Positions 44,872 through 53,221 of a stretch of 64,000 bases of DNA are shown here, piece by piece. Under the pieces are notes generated by a model. It searched no databases. It saw only the letters and a program-made list of their open reading frames with translations, and was not told where the DNA came from. The translations under genes and the position numbers were made by a program. Positions within the stretch are counted from its first letter, which is position 1. Each line of letters begins with the position of its first letter. Source of the stretch: CAYZNE01 sp964461035 (GTDB lineage: Archaea > Nanobdellota > Nanobdellia > Woesearchaeales > CAYZNE01); contig CAYWRI010000001.1 in assembly GCA_964461035.1 (NCBI GenBank), positions 74,740 through 138,739 on the forward strand, in the 5' to 3' direction.

Positions 44872-45369
44872 ATGGAAAAATTTAGTATTCCTGTTATTTC
44901 AGCAATTATTGAAAGATTAAAAAATGGTGAGATAGAAATTTTAATTCAGACTAGATGGAAGCCTAAAACAGATTCAAAATATTCTGGATGTCTTGAAATA
45001 CCTGCTGGAAAAATAAGAGAATTTGAAAATGTTTATGATGCTTTGAATAGAGAAATTCTTGAAGAAACTGGATTAAAAGTACTTAACATTTTTCCAGATA
45101 TAAAAACTAAAACATATTCTCCAAGTAATGATTGTTCTTTTGCATTTCAGCCATTTTGTTGTCAACAACAAATTAAAGGTGGCAAACCGTGGATAGGTTT
45201 CGTATTTATTTGTAAAGTAGAAGACAAAGAACCAATCTCACAACAAGAAGAGTGTAAAGATATTAAATGGATTAAAAAGTCGAAACTAAAAGAGATTTTT
45301 AATAAAACACCTGAAAAAATATTCACATTACAATTAGGGGTTTTAGATTATTATTTTAACAGAGAATAA
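44872..45369 (+). CDS. Nudix hydrolase
   Basis: GKIREFENVYDALNREILEE followed by TGL is a complete Nudix box (Gx5Ex7REUxEExGU). The protein is 165 residues and binds Mg to hydrolyse nucleoside diphosphate derivatives. The ATG follows a TATA-like TTTATATAG by about 30 nt. The substrate is not assignable. Confidence 0.9.
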   Translation: MEKFSIPVISAIIERLKNGEIEILIQTRWKPKTDSKYSGCLEIPAGKIREFENVYDALNREILEETGLKVLNIFPDIKTKTYSPSNDCSFAFQPFCCQQQIKGGKPWIGFVFICKVEDKEPISQQEECKDIKWIKKSKLKEIFNKTPEKIFTLQLGVLDYYFNRE

Positions 45370-45473
45370 TACCAAAAATAAATTCAAGGAGACGCTGTGC
45401 TTCTTTCTTCGGTTAACCATCATATAACAAGGATTTGGAGGTTCAGACCTCAGCTCGATCTTCTTCTATCTTT

Positions 45474-46439
45474 CTAAATCCCAATGTTAAATCTGTGTTT
45501 ATTTAAGAAATCTAAAGCGATTTTTACGCTTTGTTCATAATCTAATTTTTGTTGTTTTATTTCTAAAGACAAAGGTTGTGGAAGTGCTTCCCAATTTTTA
45601 ATCTGTGATTTAAGCCATAGTAATTGAATTAAAACAACAATTGGTTCTTGAATTTTTATTCGTTTTTCAATATTCCCACCATTTGCTAGCTTTTTATATT
45701 CTTTAATAAAATGAGCTTTTTGAAGTTCGGTGAGTTTTATTTTAGAATCAAATAAAGTGCTATACCAAAACAACATTGCAATATCCATGGCAGGATCACC
45801 TGATTCTGCAAATTCCCAATCTAAAAAATAAACTTCTTTTCCATCATAAATAAGATTTTTATAATGAACATCATAATGTATTAAAGAAAACTTTTTCAGA
45901 GGATTTTTTTTATCATGATATTCAACATATTTTTTGGCAGAATTCATCAAGTTTCTTATTTCAGAAATATGTGTTTCAGCCCTTTTGAAATAAGGTTTTA
46001 AAAGCCTTATTAAACTATACTTTTCAAATTTTCCTGGAAAGATACCACATTTAGAAAGATTTATGCTGTGAATTAAACTCATTTTTTTAGCTAGTTGACT
46101 TAATAATTTTAAAGAGAATTTTGTTGGATGTTTTCCTGACACAAATGATTGAATCATGTATGAATAAGGAAAATACTTTTTAGAGACATCAACAACATAT
46201 GGTTTAGGTGCAATACCTTCAGGTAAGGATGATAAAACTTTGAATTCAGATTCCATGCCTGAACCTGAGAATTCATCTTGATGAGTATTGATTCTGATAA
46301 CAAATTTTTTATTTTCTTTACCTGAGCTAATAACATACATGGTATTGTATGCACCTTTGCTTAAATAGTTAACAGAAAACTTATCACTAAGAAAATAAAA
46401 CTGTTTTTCTCTTAATAACTTTTCAATTAAAGACTTCAT
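45474..46439 (-). CDS. APH/choline-kinase-like phosphotransferase
   Basis: FSLIHYDVHYKNLIYDGKEV contains the catalytic loop HxDxxxxN and VYFLDWEFAESGDPAMDIAM the DxE metal motif of the aminoglycoside phosphotransferase superfamily. The N-lobe has NTMYVISSGKENKKFVIRIN with the ATP-binding Lys or Arg region. At 321 residues it is complete. Members phosphorylate small alcohols, sugars or antibiotics, so resistance must not be assumed. It lies 2.5 kb from the FmrO-type gene. Confidence 0.82.
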   Translation of the reverse strand: MKSLIEKLLREKQFYFLSDKFSVNYLSKGAYNTMYVISSGKENKKFVIRINTHQDEFSGSGMESEFKVLSSLPEGIAPKPYVVDVSKKYFPYSYMIQSFVSGKHPTKFSLKLLSQLAKKMSLIHSINLSKCGIFPGKFEKYSLIRLLKPYFKRAETHISEIRNLMNSAKKYVEYHDKKNPLKKFSLIHYDVHYKNLIYDGKEVYFLDWEFAESGDPAMDIAMLFWYSTLFDSKIKLTELQKAHFIKEYKKLANGGNIEKRIKIQEPIVVLIQLLWLKSQIKNWEALPQPLSLEIKQQKLDYEQSVKIALDFLNKHRFNIGI

Positions 46440-46460
46440 TTTAATTGTTTTTAAATTAGT

Positions 46461-46493
46461 CTAATAGTGCTTGGAGTAATTATTATTTCTTAG
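46461..46493 (+). repeat. Remnant resembling the 3' end of the EamA gene
   Basis: Thirty-three bases here match the last codons of the 43878-44762 gene (44730-44762) at 29 positions, including the stop triplet. It suggests a second EamA copy once lay here and was lost. The match is short, so chance in AT-rich DNA is not excluded. Confidence 0.35.
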
Positions 46494-46974
46494 TAAAGGA
46501 CATTATTGCTTGAGCTGAGTCACTTATTAAATCTCCTGTAATTGCATTGAGTTTAAGATTAATAACATGTAAAGTTGAAGTAACAATAGTTATATTCCAC
46601 ATTGTAACAGAATTAATTATTTGAAGAATACAAATATATTTTTCAGCACGATGTGCAGAATACTTCTCTTTCATAATTTCTTTAGCTTTAGTTATTACAG
46701 TACTAATGTCTTGAGTAATAGAATTAATATTTAATGATGGAATATCTTCACCTTTATTAAAAGGATCTTGAGGTTCAGATGCTTTATGATTTAACAAATC
46801 AAAAGAAACAACTTTTTTATCTTTCTTTGAATAAAAACCAATTTGAAAATCATTGAATTTGTCTGATTCTTCAATTGCAAAAACATGGGACAATTCATAA
46901 TCAGGATTATGTTCTATAAACTCTTTATACATTTCTGTTTTTTTTAACAAATTTACTTTTTCTTTTATTATCAT
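46483..46974 (-). CDS. Hypothetical protein with PepSY-like C-terminus
   Basis: The 163-residue soluble protein begins two bases after the Mre11-like gene ends and is likely in its operon. Its N-terminal part is charged. The end MWNITIVTSTLHVINLKLNA plus ITGDLIS resembles the last two strands of PepSY-type domains. No catalytic motif is seen. Because of the tight coupling, a link with nuclease function is possible, but that is inference. Confidence 0.6.
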   Translation of the reverse strand: MIIKEKVNLLKKTEMYKEFIEHNPDYELSHVFAIEESDKFNDFQIGFYSKKDKKVVSFDLLNHKASEPQDPFNKGEDIPSLNINSITQDISTVITKAKEIMKEKYSAHRAEKYICILQIINSVTMWNITIVTSTLHVINLKLNAITGDLISDSAQAIMSFTKK

Positions 46975-46976
46975 TT

Positions 46977-48227
46977 TTACTCCTCTTTTTTATTGCTTTC
47001 AATTGTAGCATCTATTTCAGAGATTATGCGGGATTCATAATCATAAACTTTTTCGCCATCTAATTTACTAGATGACGCAACATGCATAATATCCCATATT
47101 GCTTTTGATTCATTTATAAAATTATGCTCTCTAGTTCCAACATTTTCTGTTATTACATCAGATTCAATATCGTCTGCAGAATTAAGTTCATTTTTAGATG
47201 CCAATAAACTATCTTGAGTTGATAATTTAGAAGTATTTCTCATAACAAAATAAGCATTCTTCTGATATATTGATTCAATAATAGAAGAAAAATTAATATC
47301 AGATATTTTTCCAAAACTTAAAGTTCCATAAACTCTAAGAAGTACAATTGTATCATCAAATTTATTTTCTGTATCTTTAATTCTATTCTGAAGTTCTTCA
47401 GATAATTTTTCTGAGCTCATAGAATCAGCATTAATTTCTAATAAGCAAACCTCTTTCAAGTTTATTGGAATGAATTCTTTTTTTAGAACTTTTGAATTCT
47501 CTTCGGCTTCAACAATATAAAAGCCACCATGTTTTAATTTTTCTAATTCGGAAAAACTATTAGGAAATAAAGGTCCAGGATAAACAACATTTTTATAGTG
47601 TTCTGAACAAAAGTCTTTTACAATATGAACGTGGCCACCTGCATAATAATTAAAACTTATGGGAAGAAAACTTATTGGAAACGATTCAAGAAAATCCATT
47701 GATTTAGGTTTTAATTCAGTGATAGTTGTATGAAACATAAAAATCTTAAAACCTTGATATTTTTCTATGTCTGTATAATCAACTAACTCATAATCGCGTT
47801 TATCAAGTTGTCCTCTTTTTCCCGCAATACCTGTTATTCTTGCACCCGTTTTATCATCCACTGTGAATTTAAGTTTTAATTTACCATCCAGGATTGATGC
47901 TTTATTTGTATTAATCACCAATCCTGCTTCTTCAATAACTTCTAAAAAAGTTTTACCATTAGGAGAGAAATCATGACTTCCTGGAATAATATAACAACTT
48001 ATGCCTGATTTTTTTAATTTATTTAAGCTTGAAACTGCTGATTTTATTGATTCAATATCAGGAATTGCTGTATTAAATAAATCTCCTGAAATTAAAACAA
48101 AATCAACTTTTCTTTTAATAGATAAATTTATCGCAGTGATAAATGCATCAATACTTAATTGTCGCATTTTTGGTTCACGCCAAGCGCCAATATGCGAATC
48201 CGCAATATGTGAGAATTTGAATGTCAT
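46977..48227 (-). CDS. Mre11/SbcD-like DNA repair exonuclease
   Basis: The N-terminal calcineurin-like phosphoesterase has HIADSHIG, LISGDLF, IIPGSHDF, MFHTTI and YAGGHVHI, in Mre11 order. The third motif is GSHD rather than the usual GNHD, so an Asn metal ligand is replaced by Ser. A capping domain (LLEINADSMSSEKL) and an acidic C-terminal tail follow, for 416 residues in total. The enzyme resects DNA ends with a Rad50-type ATPase, but no such gene is in the window. Confidence 0.8.
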   Translation of the reverse strand: MTFKFSHIADSHIGAWREPKMRQLSIDAFITAINLSIKRKVDFVLISGDLFNTAIPDIESIKSAVSSLNKLKKSGISCYIIPGSHDFSPNGKTFLEVIEEAGLVINTNKASILDGKLKLKFTVDDKTGARITGIAGKRGQLDKRDYELVDYTDIEKYQGFKIFMFHTTITELKPKSMDFLESFPISFLPISFNYYAGGHVHIVKDFCSEHYKNVVYPGPLFPNSFSELEKLKHGGFYIVEAEENSKVLKKEFIPINLKEVCLLEINADSMSSEKLSEELQNRIKDTENKFDDTIVLLRVYGTLSFGKISDINFSSIIESIYQKNAYFVMRNTSKLSTQDSLLASKNELNSADDIESDVITENVGTREHNFINESKAIWDIMHVASSSKLDGEKVYDYESRIISEIDATIESNKKEE

Positions 48228-48382
48228 TAAATTAGATAATTGAACATCCTATTTAAATATTTTGAAATGAATTCTCCTTTTTCAACTATAAATTAATTTT
48301 TTCGTTGTTATAATGGACCATAGAAATCAGAAATTTTATAAAAGCTTAATTACAAGATAATATAAAGGTGATGATTTTGGCT

Positions 48383-49714
48383 ATGAATTCAAATCTAAAA
48401 TTAATATTATTTATACTATTTATTTCATTTACAATTATAGGTGTAACAGGTTGTTTAGAGCAATCACCAGGAGATTCTCCTGTTGGTAATGATGGTAATG
48501 CCAAATATTATACTGGCAAAACAGGTGTTAAATCAAGTTTTGAAAATCTTCCATCAACTGTTTACTATTATGAAGATGCCACTCCTGATGAAAACGCATT
48601 TGATTTTCTAGTTAGTGTTCATAATACGGGTACAAGTTTAACAAGAGGTGCTACTTTTATTTCAGGTTATAATCCAGATTTTATAGAAATTGAAGGTCAG
48701 GAATTAGTAGAAAATCAAGGTTGGGGCGATTGCACTTTTGATCTTACAGGGTTTGGAGATACATTTGGTGATTGGTTTGGTGATTTAGCTTGTACATTTA
48801 CAGATGGAGGTTCTTTTCAATATACACAACATGGTGAAGATGCAAGGTTAAATGTTAATAATGTTGGTGCTTTAGGAGAAGACTTGGGACTTTGGACTGT
48901 TGGTGAAAATAGTCTTATAGATATGTTTAGTTTTGGTTTAGATGCTAATCTTGAATCAGGAATAACAGGAGTTTCATTCGATTTTGATTATAATGATGTT
49001 GATGTTGGACTCCTTTATCATGGATGGGGTTTTGTAAGTTTTCTTGCTGCCTCAGGTCTTAATTTTGGAAGGGTTTTAGGAAGAGAATATTTACTTGAAG
49101 CTGATGATTCAAATCACCCTGGTGGTGCTTTAGATTACATAGATTATCATGCATCTCTAAAAACTTGGCCACCTGCATCAGATCAGTTCAATCTTGATTT
49201 AATGTTAACAAATTGTTATGCTTATGTTACTTATGCATCACCATTAGTTTGTATAGATCCAATGCCTGAATCTCAACAACGAAAAGTTTGTAAGCCCAGA
49301 TCAATAACTTTCCCTTCTGCGGGTACAGGTGCGCCTGTGGCAGTTACCAAAATCGAACAAGAAAATTCAAAGAAAAAAGCAATATTTACAATTCATGTCA
49401 AAAATGTTGGTAAGGGTGAAGTAATAGAATGGGGCAAACTAGAAAGGTGTAGTCCATATTATCCAAGTCCTCTTTTAATTAAAGATAAAAATATTCTTCA
49501 CACTTCCAAATTAATAAGAATTGGAAATCAAATCTTGGATTGCACACCTAAAGAAACAGTTAGACTTGATGATAGAGGTGAAGGAGTAATTACTTGCACA
49601 TATGATTTGGCATATACAAATTTTCAATCAGCTTATGAAGCTCCTTTAGTAATGGAGTTTTGGTATGGGTATCAAGAAACAGAAATAAAATCTGTTCTTT
49701 TCAAAAAAGGATAA
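48383..49714 (+). CDS. Lipoprotein 1 of a tandem pair
   Basis: ATG 48383 is placed 10 nt after AAGGTGAT; earlier GTG/ATG codons overlap that site. The signal helix LKLILFILFISFTIIGVTGC ends in a lipobox Cys, and SPGDSPVGNDGNAKYY follows. The outside part (about 420 residues) is beta-rich with Gly- and Asp-rich loops and paired Cys. The C-terminal half (AVTKIEQENSKKKAIFTIHV) has CARDB-like beta-sandwich strands and resembles the next protein. The function is probably adhesive or structural. Confidence 0.78.
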   Translation: MNSNLKLILFILFISFTIIGVTGCLEQSPGDSPVGNDGNAKYYTGKTGVKSSFENLPSTVYYYEDATPDENAFDFLVSVHNTGTSLTRGATFISGYNPDFIEIEGQELVENQGWGDCTFDLTGFGDTFGDWFGDLACTFTDGGSFQYTQHGEDARLNVNNVGALGEDLGLWTVGENSLIDMFSFGLDANLESGITGVSFDFDYNDVDVGLLYHGWGFVSFLAASGLNFGRVLGREYLLEADDSNHPGGALDYIDYHASLKTWPPASDQFNLDLMLTNCYAYVTYASPLVCIDPMPESQQRKVCKPRSITFPSAGTGAPVAVTKIEQENSKKKAIFTIHVKNVGKGEVIEWGKLERCSPYYPSPLLIKDKNILHTSKLIRIGNQILDCTPKETVRLDDRGEGVITCTYDLAYTNFQSAYEAPLVMEFWYGYQETEIKSVLFKKG

Positions 49715-49728
49715 TGAGGTAAGATAAA

Positions 49729-50730
49729 ATGAGAAAAATAACAATACTTGGGTTTGTAATTGCTTTAGCTTTAATGCTGTTTTTATCGGGATGTGGTGAA
49801 GGAAGTGAACCTAATGGTGATAATTCCTATGTTGGTGGAACAGATGCTCTTTTAATAGATTTTCAAGAAGGTCAACCACCTGAAGAAATATTTGATCAAG
49901 GTACAACAACATTTATTGTTGGTGTAATCCTTCAAAATGAAGGTGAACATGATATTGATTATGAATCAGATTTTGATTATGGAAGATTAACTTTAAGAGG
50001 GGTTAATCCAAGTGATTATGATATTACTGCAAGAGAGTTAGTATTAGAATTTGATAATCCGGATAACGTAGTATTTATACCGGGTTATTTAAAACAATCT
50101 GTTGACAACACGGTTATTAAAGGTGGAATGCAAGCAATTACTTTTCCAATAATGTCTTATCAGAATGATTTGCAGGGAAATAATAAAGTTACTATTGGTG
50201 TTGATTTATGTTATAATTATAAAACAAAATCTTCTACAGGAATATGCTTTGTTGATGATGTTCAAAATTTGAATAATAGGTGTGATCCATATGGTGAAAA
50301 AATAACTATGAATAGTGGCGGTCCAATTCATGTAAAAAGTGTAACTCAAAGTTATCTTGGTGGAGACAAATTACATCTTACAATACTTTTAAGTAAAGTT
50401 AATGAAGACGGAACAGTTTTCAATAAAATAGATAAATCTTCTGTAACTTGGGAAAATAATGTTTGTGAAGATACGCCTGCAAACACTGATAAAAATAAAG
50501 TATTTGTAGAAGTTTATACTCCTGATGCAACTACTGAAATAAAGTGTTCAGAATTTGGTAATACTGCAGAAGGTGTTATTTCTTTAAGTAATGGAAAAGA
50601 TAAAATATTAACTTGTAGTATTGATGTTGCTGAAACAGTTCAAGATTATGAAACTCCTCTTTATGTAGACTTAAGTTATTCTTATGGTCAGTACACTGAG
50701 AAGCAAATAACAATAAAAGATTACCAATAA
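49729..50730 (+). CDS. Lipoprotein 2 of a tandem pair
   Basis: MRKITILGFVIALALMLFLS then GCGEGSEPNGDNS gives a lipobox Cys. The 333-residue protein is beta-rich and related to the upstream lipoprotein in its second half (VTQSYLGGDKLHLTILLSKV; closing TVQDYETPLYVDLSYSYGQY versus the first protein's NFQSAYEAPLVMEFWYGYQE). AATGAGGTAAG before the ATG serves as ribosome site, and the spacing is 14 nt, so the two are one operon. Confidence 0.78.
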   Translation: MRKITILGFVIALALMLFLSGCGEGSEPNGDNSYVGGTDALLIDFQEGQPPEEIFDQGTTTFIVGVILQNEGEHDIDYESDFDYGRLTLRGVNPSDYDITARELVLEFDNPDNVVFIPGYLKQSVDNTVIKGGMQAITFPIMSYQNDLQGNNKVTIGVDLCYNYKTKSSTGICFVDDVQNLNNRCDPYGEKITMNSGGPIHVKSVTQSYLGGDKLHLTILLSKVNEDGTVFNKIDKSSVTWENNVCEDTPANTDKNKVFVEVYTPDATTEIKCSEFGNTAEGVISLSNGKDKILTCSIDVAETVQDYETPLYVDLSYSYGQYTEKQITIKDYQ

Positions 50731-50780
50731 TTCTTTTTTATTTTTTATTTTTTTAAAATTTATTTTAGTAAGGATTCAAT

Positions 50781-51038
50781 ATGTTATGGCAGGATATAGT
50801 AATTGCAATTGCTAATTTAATGTTTACTATTTCTTTATTTAGTTAAGTAGTTCATGGATTTAAGCAGAAAAAAGGATTTATTATTTTAGGAACATCTGGA
50901 TTAACATCACTTGGTCTATACTCAATTACAATCGCTTTCTTTACATTAGACTTGTATTTTTCTGCAGTTATCGCATTTGCTAATGCTGTTTTATGGACAA
51001 TCTTATTTATTCATAGAATTAAATATTCAAAAGCTTAA
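50781..51038 (+). pseudogene. Small membrane protein gene interrupted by a stop
   Basis: The frame reads MLWQDIVIAIANLMFTISLF, S, then a TAA, then VVHGFKQKKGFIILGTSGLT and a further three-helix hydrophobic stretch ending RIKYSKA. A CAA-to-TAA change (Gln to stop) would explain it, since a small archaeal membrane protein of this layout is otherwise intact in one frame over 85 codons. Readthrough or a sequencing error is possible. Confidence 0.6.
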
Positions 51039-51063
51039 TTTATTCTTTCTGTATAACAATTTT

Positions 51064-51462
51064 TTATTCACTTATTTTTTTGTCAATATATTTTTTACAA
51101 AATTCTTGAACATTTGGAGCACAAGAATAGTCTTTATATTGTTTTAGGGGTAACCAAATTATTTTTTCAAAAATATCCGGTTCATTTATTTTAGGAATTT
51201 GCTTGTTTTTTATAATTCCTAAAAATTTATGACTTCTATACAATTTTTCATTAATTTTGAAATTTTCATATCCCACATATTTATCTAAAATTACATCAAC
51301 ACCCAGTTCTTCTTTACATTCTCTAATCGCGGTTTGTTTTAGAGTTTCTCCTTGTTCAACTTTTCCTCCAGGAAATTCATAGTGTTGATGTTTCTTTTTC
51401 CAAAGAAGTAAAATTTCTTCTTTTTCATTTATGATTGCGCAACCAGATAATTGAATTCTCAT
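51064..51462 (-). CDS. MutT-like Nudix hydrolase
   Basis: FPGGKVEQGETLKQTAIREC and KEELGVDV complete a Nudix box. The 132 residues are a single domain of MutT size. Such enzymes often hydrolyse oxidised or damaged nucleotides; here that is inferred from length. The ATG is close after a TATA-like stretch (TATTATTCT). Confidence 0.88.
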   Translation of the reverse strand: MRIQLSGCAIINEKEEILLLWKKKHQHYEFPGGKVEQGETLKQTAIRECKEELGVDVILDKYVGYENFKINEKLYRSHKFLGIIKNKQIPKINEPDIFEKIIWLPLKQYKDYSCAPNVQEFCKKYIDKKISE

Positions 51463-51539
51463 ATCTTTATAGAGTTTAGAATAATATATAACTTTATTGG
51501 TAAATTAGCTAAAAGAGAAGTAAAATATAAAAAAATTTA

Positions 51540-51728
51540 TCAGAGTTTATATTTGTAGGTATTTCTTATTCCAGTATTCTTAAATTTTATGATGTTGGTT
51601 TTTCTAAGTTTTTTTAAACTCATTGTCACACTACCAATAGATATATTAAGAGTTTCAGCAATATCCCTACTTGTAAACCATTTACCTTTATTATCTTTTA
51701 AAAAAGAGTATACTTCTTGTTGTCCCAT
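51540..51728 (-). CDS. Small winged-helix regulator
   Basis: The 62 residues MGQQEVYSFLKDNKGKWFTS, RDIAETLNISIGSVTMSLKK and LRKTNIIKFKNTG form a compact winged helix of the MarR/ArsR kind. AAAAGGTG precedes the ATG. It follows the 49-residue membrane protein by 15 nt and may control that operon. Confidence 0.78.
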   Translation of the reverse strand: MGQQEVYSFLKDNKGKWFTSRDIAETLNISIGSVTMSLKKLRKTNIIKFKNTGIRNTYKYKL

Positions 51729-51743
51729 TTTAACACCTTTTTA

Positions 51744-51893
51744 TTATATGATTAGCGAAATAATTATCAATACAATACCCAAACCAATAGCAATCCACAC
51801 ATACATCTCATTTTGGTTGAGATTGGAAAAATAATTCTTTATTGAATCAAAGAGTTGTCCAAAATCAACCTTTTGATCCATAAAATTACCCAT
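51744..51893 (-). CDS. Small single-pass membrane protein (49 aa)
   Basis: The frame reads MGNFMDQKVDFGQLFDSIKN then a helix WIAIGLGIVLIIISLII at the C-terminus. A TATA box TTTATATACTT lies 22-32 nt before the ATG, so the mRNA is near-leaderless, and the winged-helix gene follows by 15 nt. No family is recognised; it may be a membrane partner or sensor for the regulator. Confidence 0.65.
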   Translation of the reverse strand: MGNFMDQKVDFGQLFDSIKNYFSNLNQNEMYVWIAIGLGIVLIIISLII

Positions 51894-51949
51894 TTTATAT
51901 TAGATGTATGAGTAAGTATATAAACATTTATTGCCATTACTTAGTAGTT

Positions 51950-52585
51950 TTAGAGTTGATGAAGATAATTCACAGCTTTACATAATTTACAGGGCTTTAA
52001 TCCTGCTTGTTCTGCATCATGAGCAGATTCATAATAAACTAATCTTTTTTTAGATTTATTTTCAACCATTTTACAATCTAAAGAGTGAAATTTGCTTCCT
52101 CCTTTTATTGCAACTATTTTTTTTATTTCTTTTTTAGCCTTTTTTGATATTTTTACTTTTTTAGTAGATTTCTCAATAAGTTGTTCAATCGGTTTCTTGA
52201 CTATCCTAGCATCTTTTCTTTTTTCTTTATGTAATTTGTTCTTATGCAATATAAATAACTCTTTTAGCGCTAATATTATTGCGATTATATTGGCCAGAAT
52301 TATTATTATTCCAATTAACAATATATCATTTTTATTATATGCTGCATAAACTGGAATAAATACAATAGAAACAACCAATATTGTAAAGTTATATGTTCTA
52401 TATTTTGACCAATTCTTACTAAGTATACTAATTTTTGAGTTAATTAGAAGAACTATTGCAAATAAAATAAGTAGAGTTGAAGATAAAAAAACACTATCTT
52501 CAGGTATAAGACATAAAATAATAATAAGAATTAATTGTACAATCATAAATGCGATTGCTTGTAAGTTTTTCTTCTGCTCTAACAT
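51950..52585 (-). CDS. Membrane protein with Ada-like zinc-binding domain
   Basis: Residues 1-115 hold five hydrophobic helices. After a basic linker, residues 160-211 read GGSKFHSLDCKMVENKSKKR, YYESAHDAEQAGLKPCKLCK. The FHxxxC...GLKPCKLC pattern is like the Me_Ada metal-binding module, also seen alone next to nucleases and in membrane proteins. Two Cys pairs would bind zinc. The function is unknown. Confidence 0.7.
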   Translation of the reverse strand: MLEQKKNLQAIAFMIVQLILIIILCLIPEDSVFLSSTLLILFAIVLLINSKISILSKNWSKYRTYNFTILVVSIVFIPVYAAYNKNDILLIGIIIILANIIAIILALKELFILHKNKLHKEKRKDARIVKKPIEQLIEKSTKKVKISKKAKKEIKKIVAIKGGSKFHSLDCKMVENKSKKRLVYYESAHDAEQAGLKPCKLCKAVNYLHQL

Positions 52586-53190
52586 CTTATGTATATATCA
52601 ACTAAACTACTATTTAAACCTTTCTATCTTTTCTTATTCAATAGTAAAAAAGTTATATTTTAGTCATAGAAATAAATTAGCATTAAGGATTTTTCTTCTT
52701 AGTCGTTGTTAGAGATTTTAAACTGAACATGAGAGCGCATTGAGGTCGTAGTAAAATTTATGATTTTACTGAGAAGGTTATTATCTAAGTCTTAATTTAA
52801 TGAATAATTAGTTTAATGGAAAATATATTATTAATATAACTACTAAAGATAATGACCAAAACATATAGTTTGGAAAGTAAGAGTTATATAAAACTATAAA
52901 ACCAAATACTTTGTGTTTATTACAACTAGGAGTTAATACCCTGATTTTATGGTTGTATCTAATTTGTAATGACCAAAAATTCGTCTTGAATCTTCAAACT
53001 TGTTTGAAGGTCCAATAATCTGCGATTATTGTGTTGATTTGCGTAATGTCCTTGAGCTTTGCTCCGATGAGATAGCAAATCAACTGGATTTTTGTGTTTA
53101 TTTTTTTCTAAAAAAGAAAATAGAATGGGTGTCTTGTTTTGGTTTTTTTTTTTGAAAAGAATATACTACACTAGACAAGTGTCCGTAAGA
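52586..53190. ncRNA. Structured intergenic region, candidate RNA at about 52993-53110
   Basis: About 600 bases with no gene. From 52993 three consecutive stems appear: TTCAAAC/GTTTGAA (2-nt loop), CAATAAT/ATTATTG (5-nt loop) and GTTGATTTGC/GCAAATCAAC (10 bp), which encloses GAGC-TTT-GCTC. A T-run near 53103 follows. A further hairpin, GTAAAAT/ATTTTAC, is at 52751-52769, and a TATA-like GTTATATAAAAC at about 52882. This looks like a small non-coding RNA. No known family is recognised. Confidence 0.5.
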
Positions 53191-53221
53191 TTTATATATG
53201 ATTTAAACCTTTTTAAATCAT
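53191..53221 (+). promoter_or_regulatory. TATA box plus 24-bp palindrome before the R-M operon
   Basis: TTTATATA at 53191-53198 overlaps ATGATTTAAA (53198-53207), which after four bases meets its exact inverse TTTAAATCAT (53212-53221), one base before the start codon. A 10-bp perfect inverted repeat in the core promoter is a likely autoregulatory site, such as methyltransferase self-control of a restriction-modification operon. Confidence 0.55.

Noticed and set aside
45370..45473. Possible tRNA or small RNA (GAGGT-TCAG-ACCTC hairpin)
   Set aside because: The T-arm-like hairpin has no matching acceptor stem, and no anticodon arm or promoter could be placed.
42079..46439. Aminoglycoside resistance island from the FmrO-type methyltransferase and APH-like kinase
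   Set aside because: The genes are 2.5 kb apart on opposite strands with unrelated genes between them and no mobile element. APH-fold kinases have many substrates.
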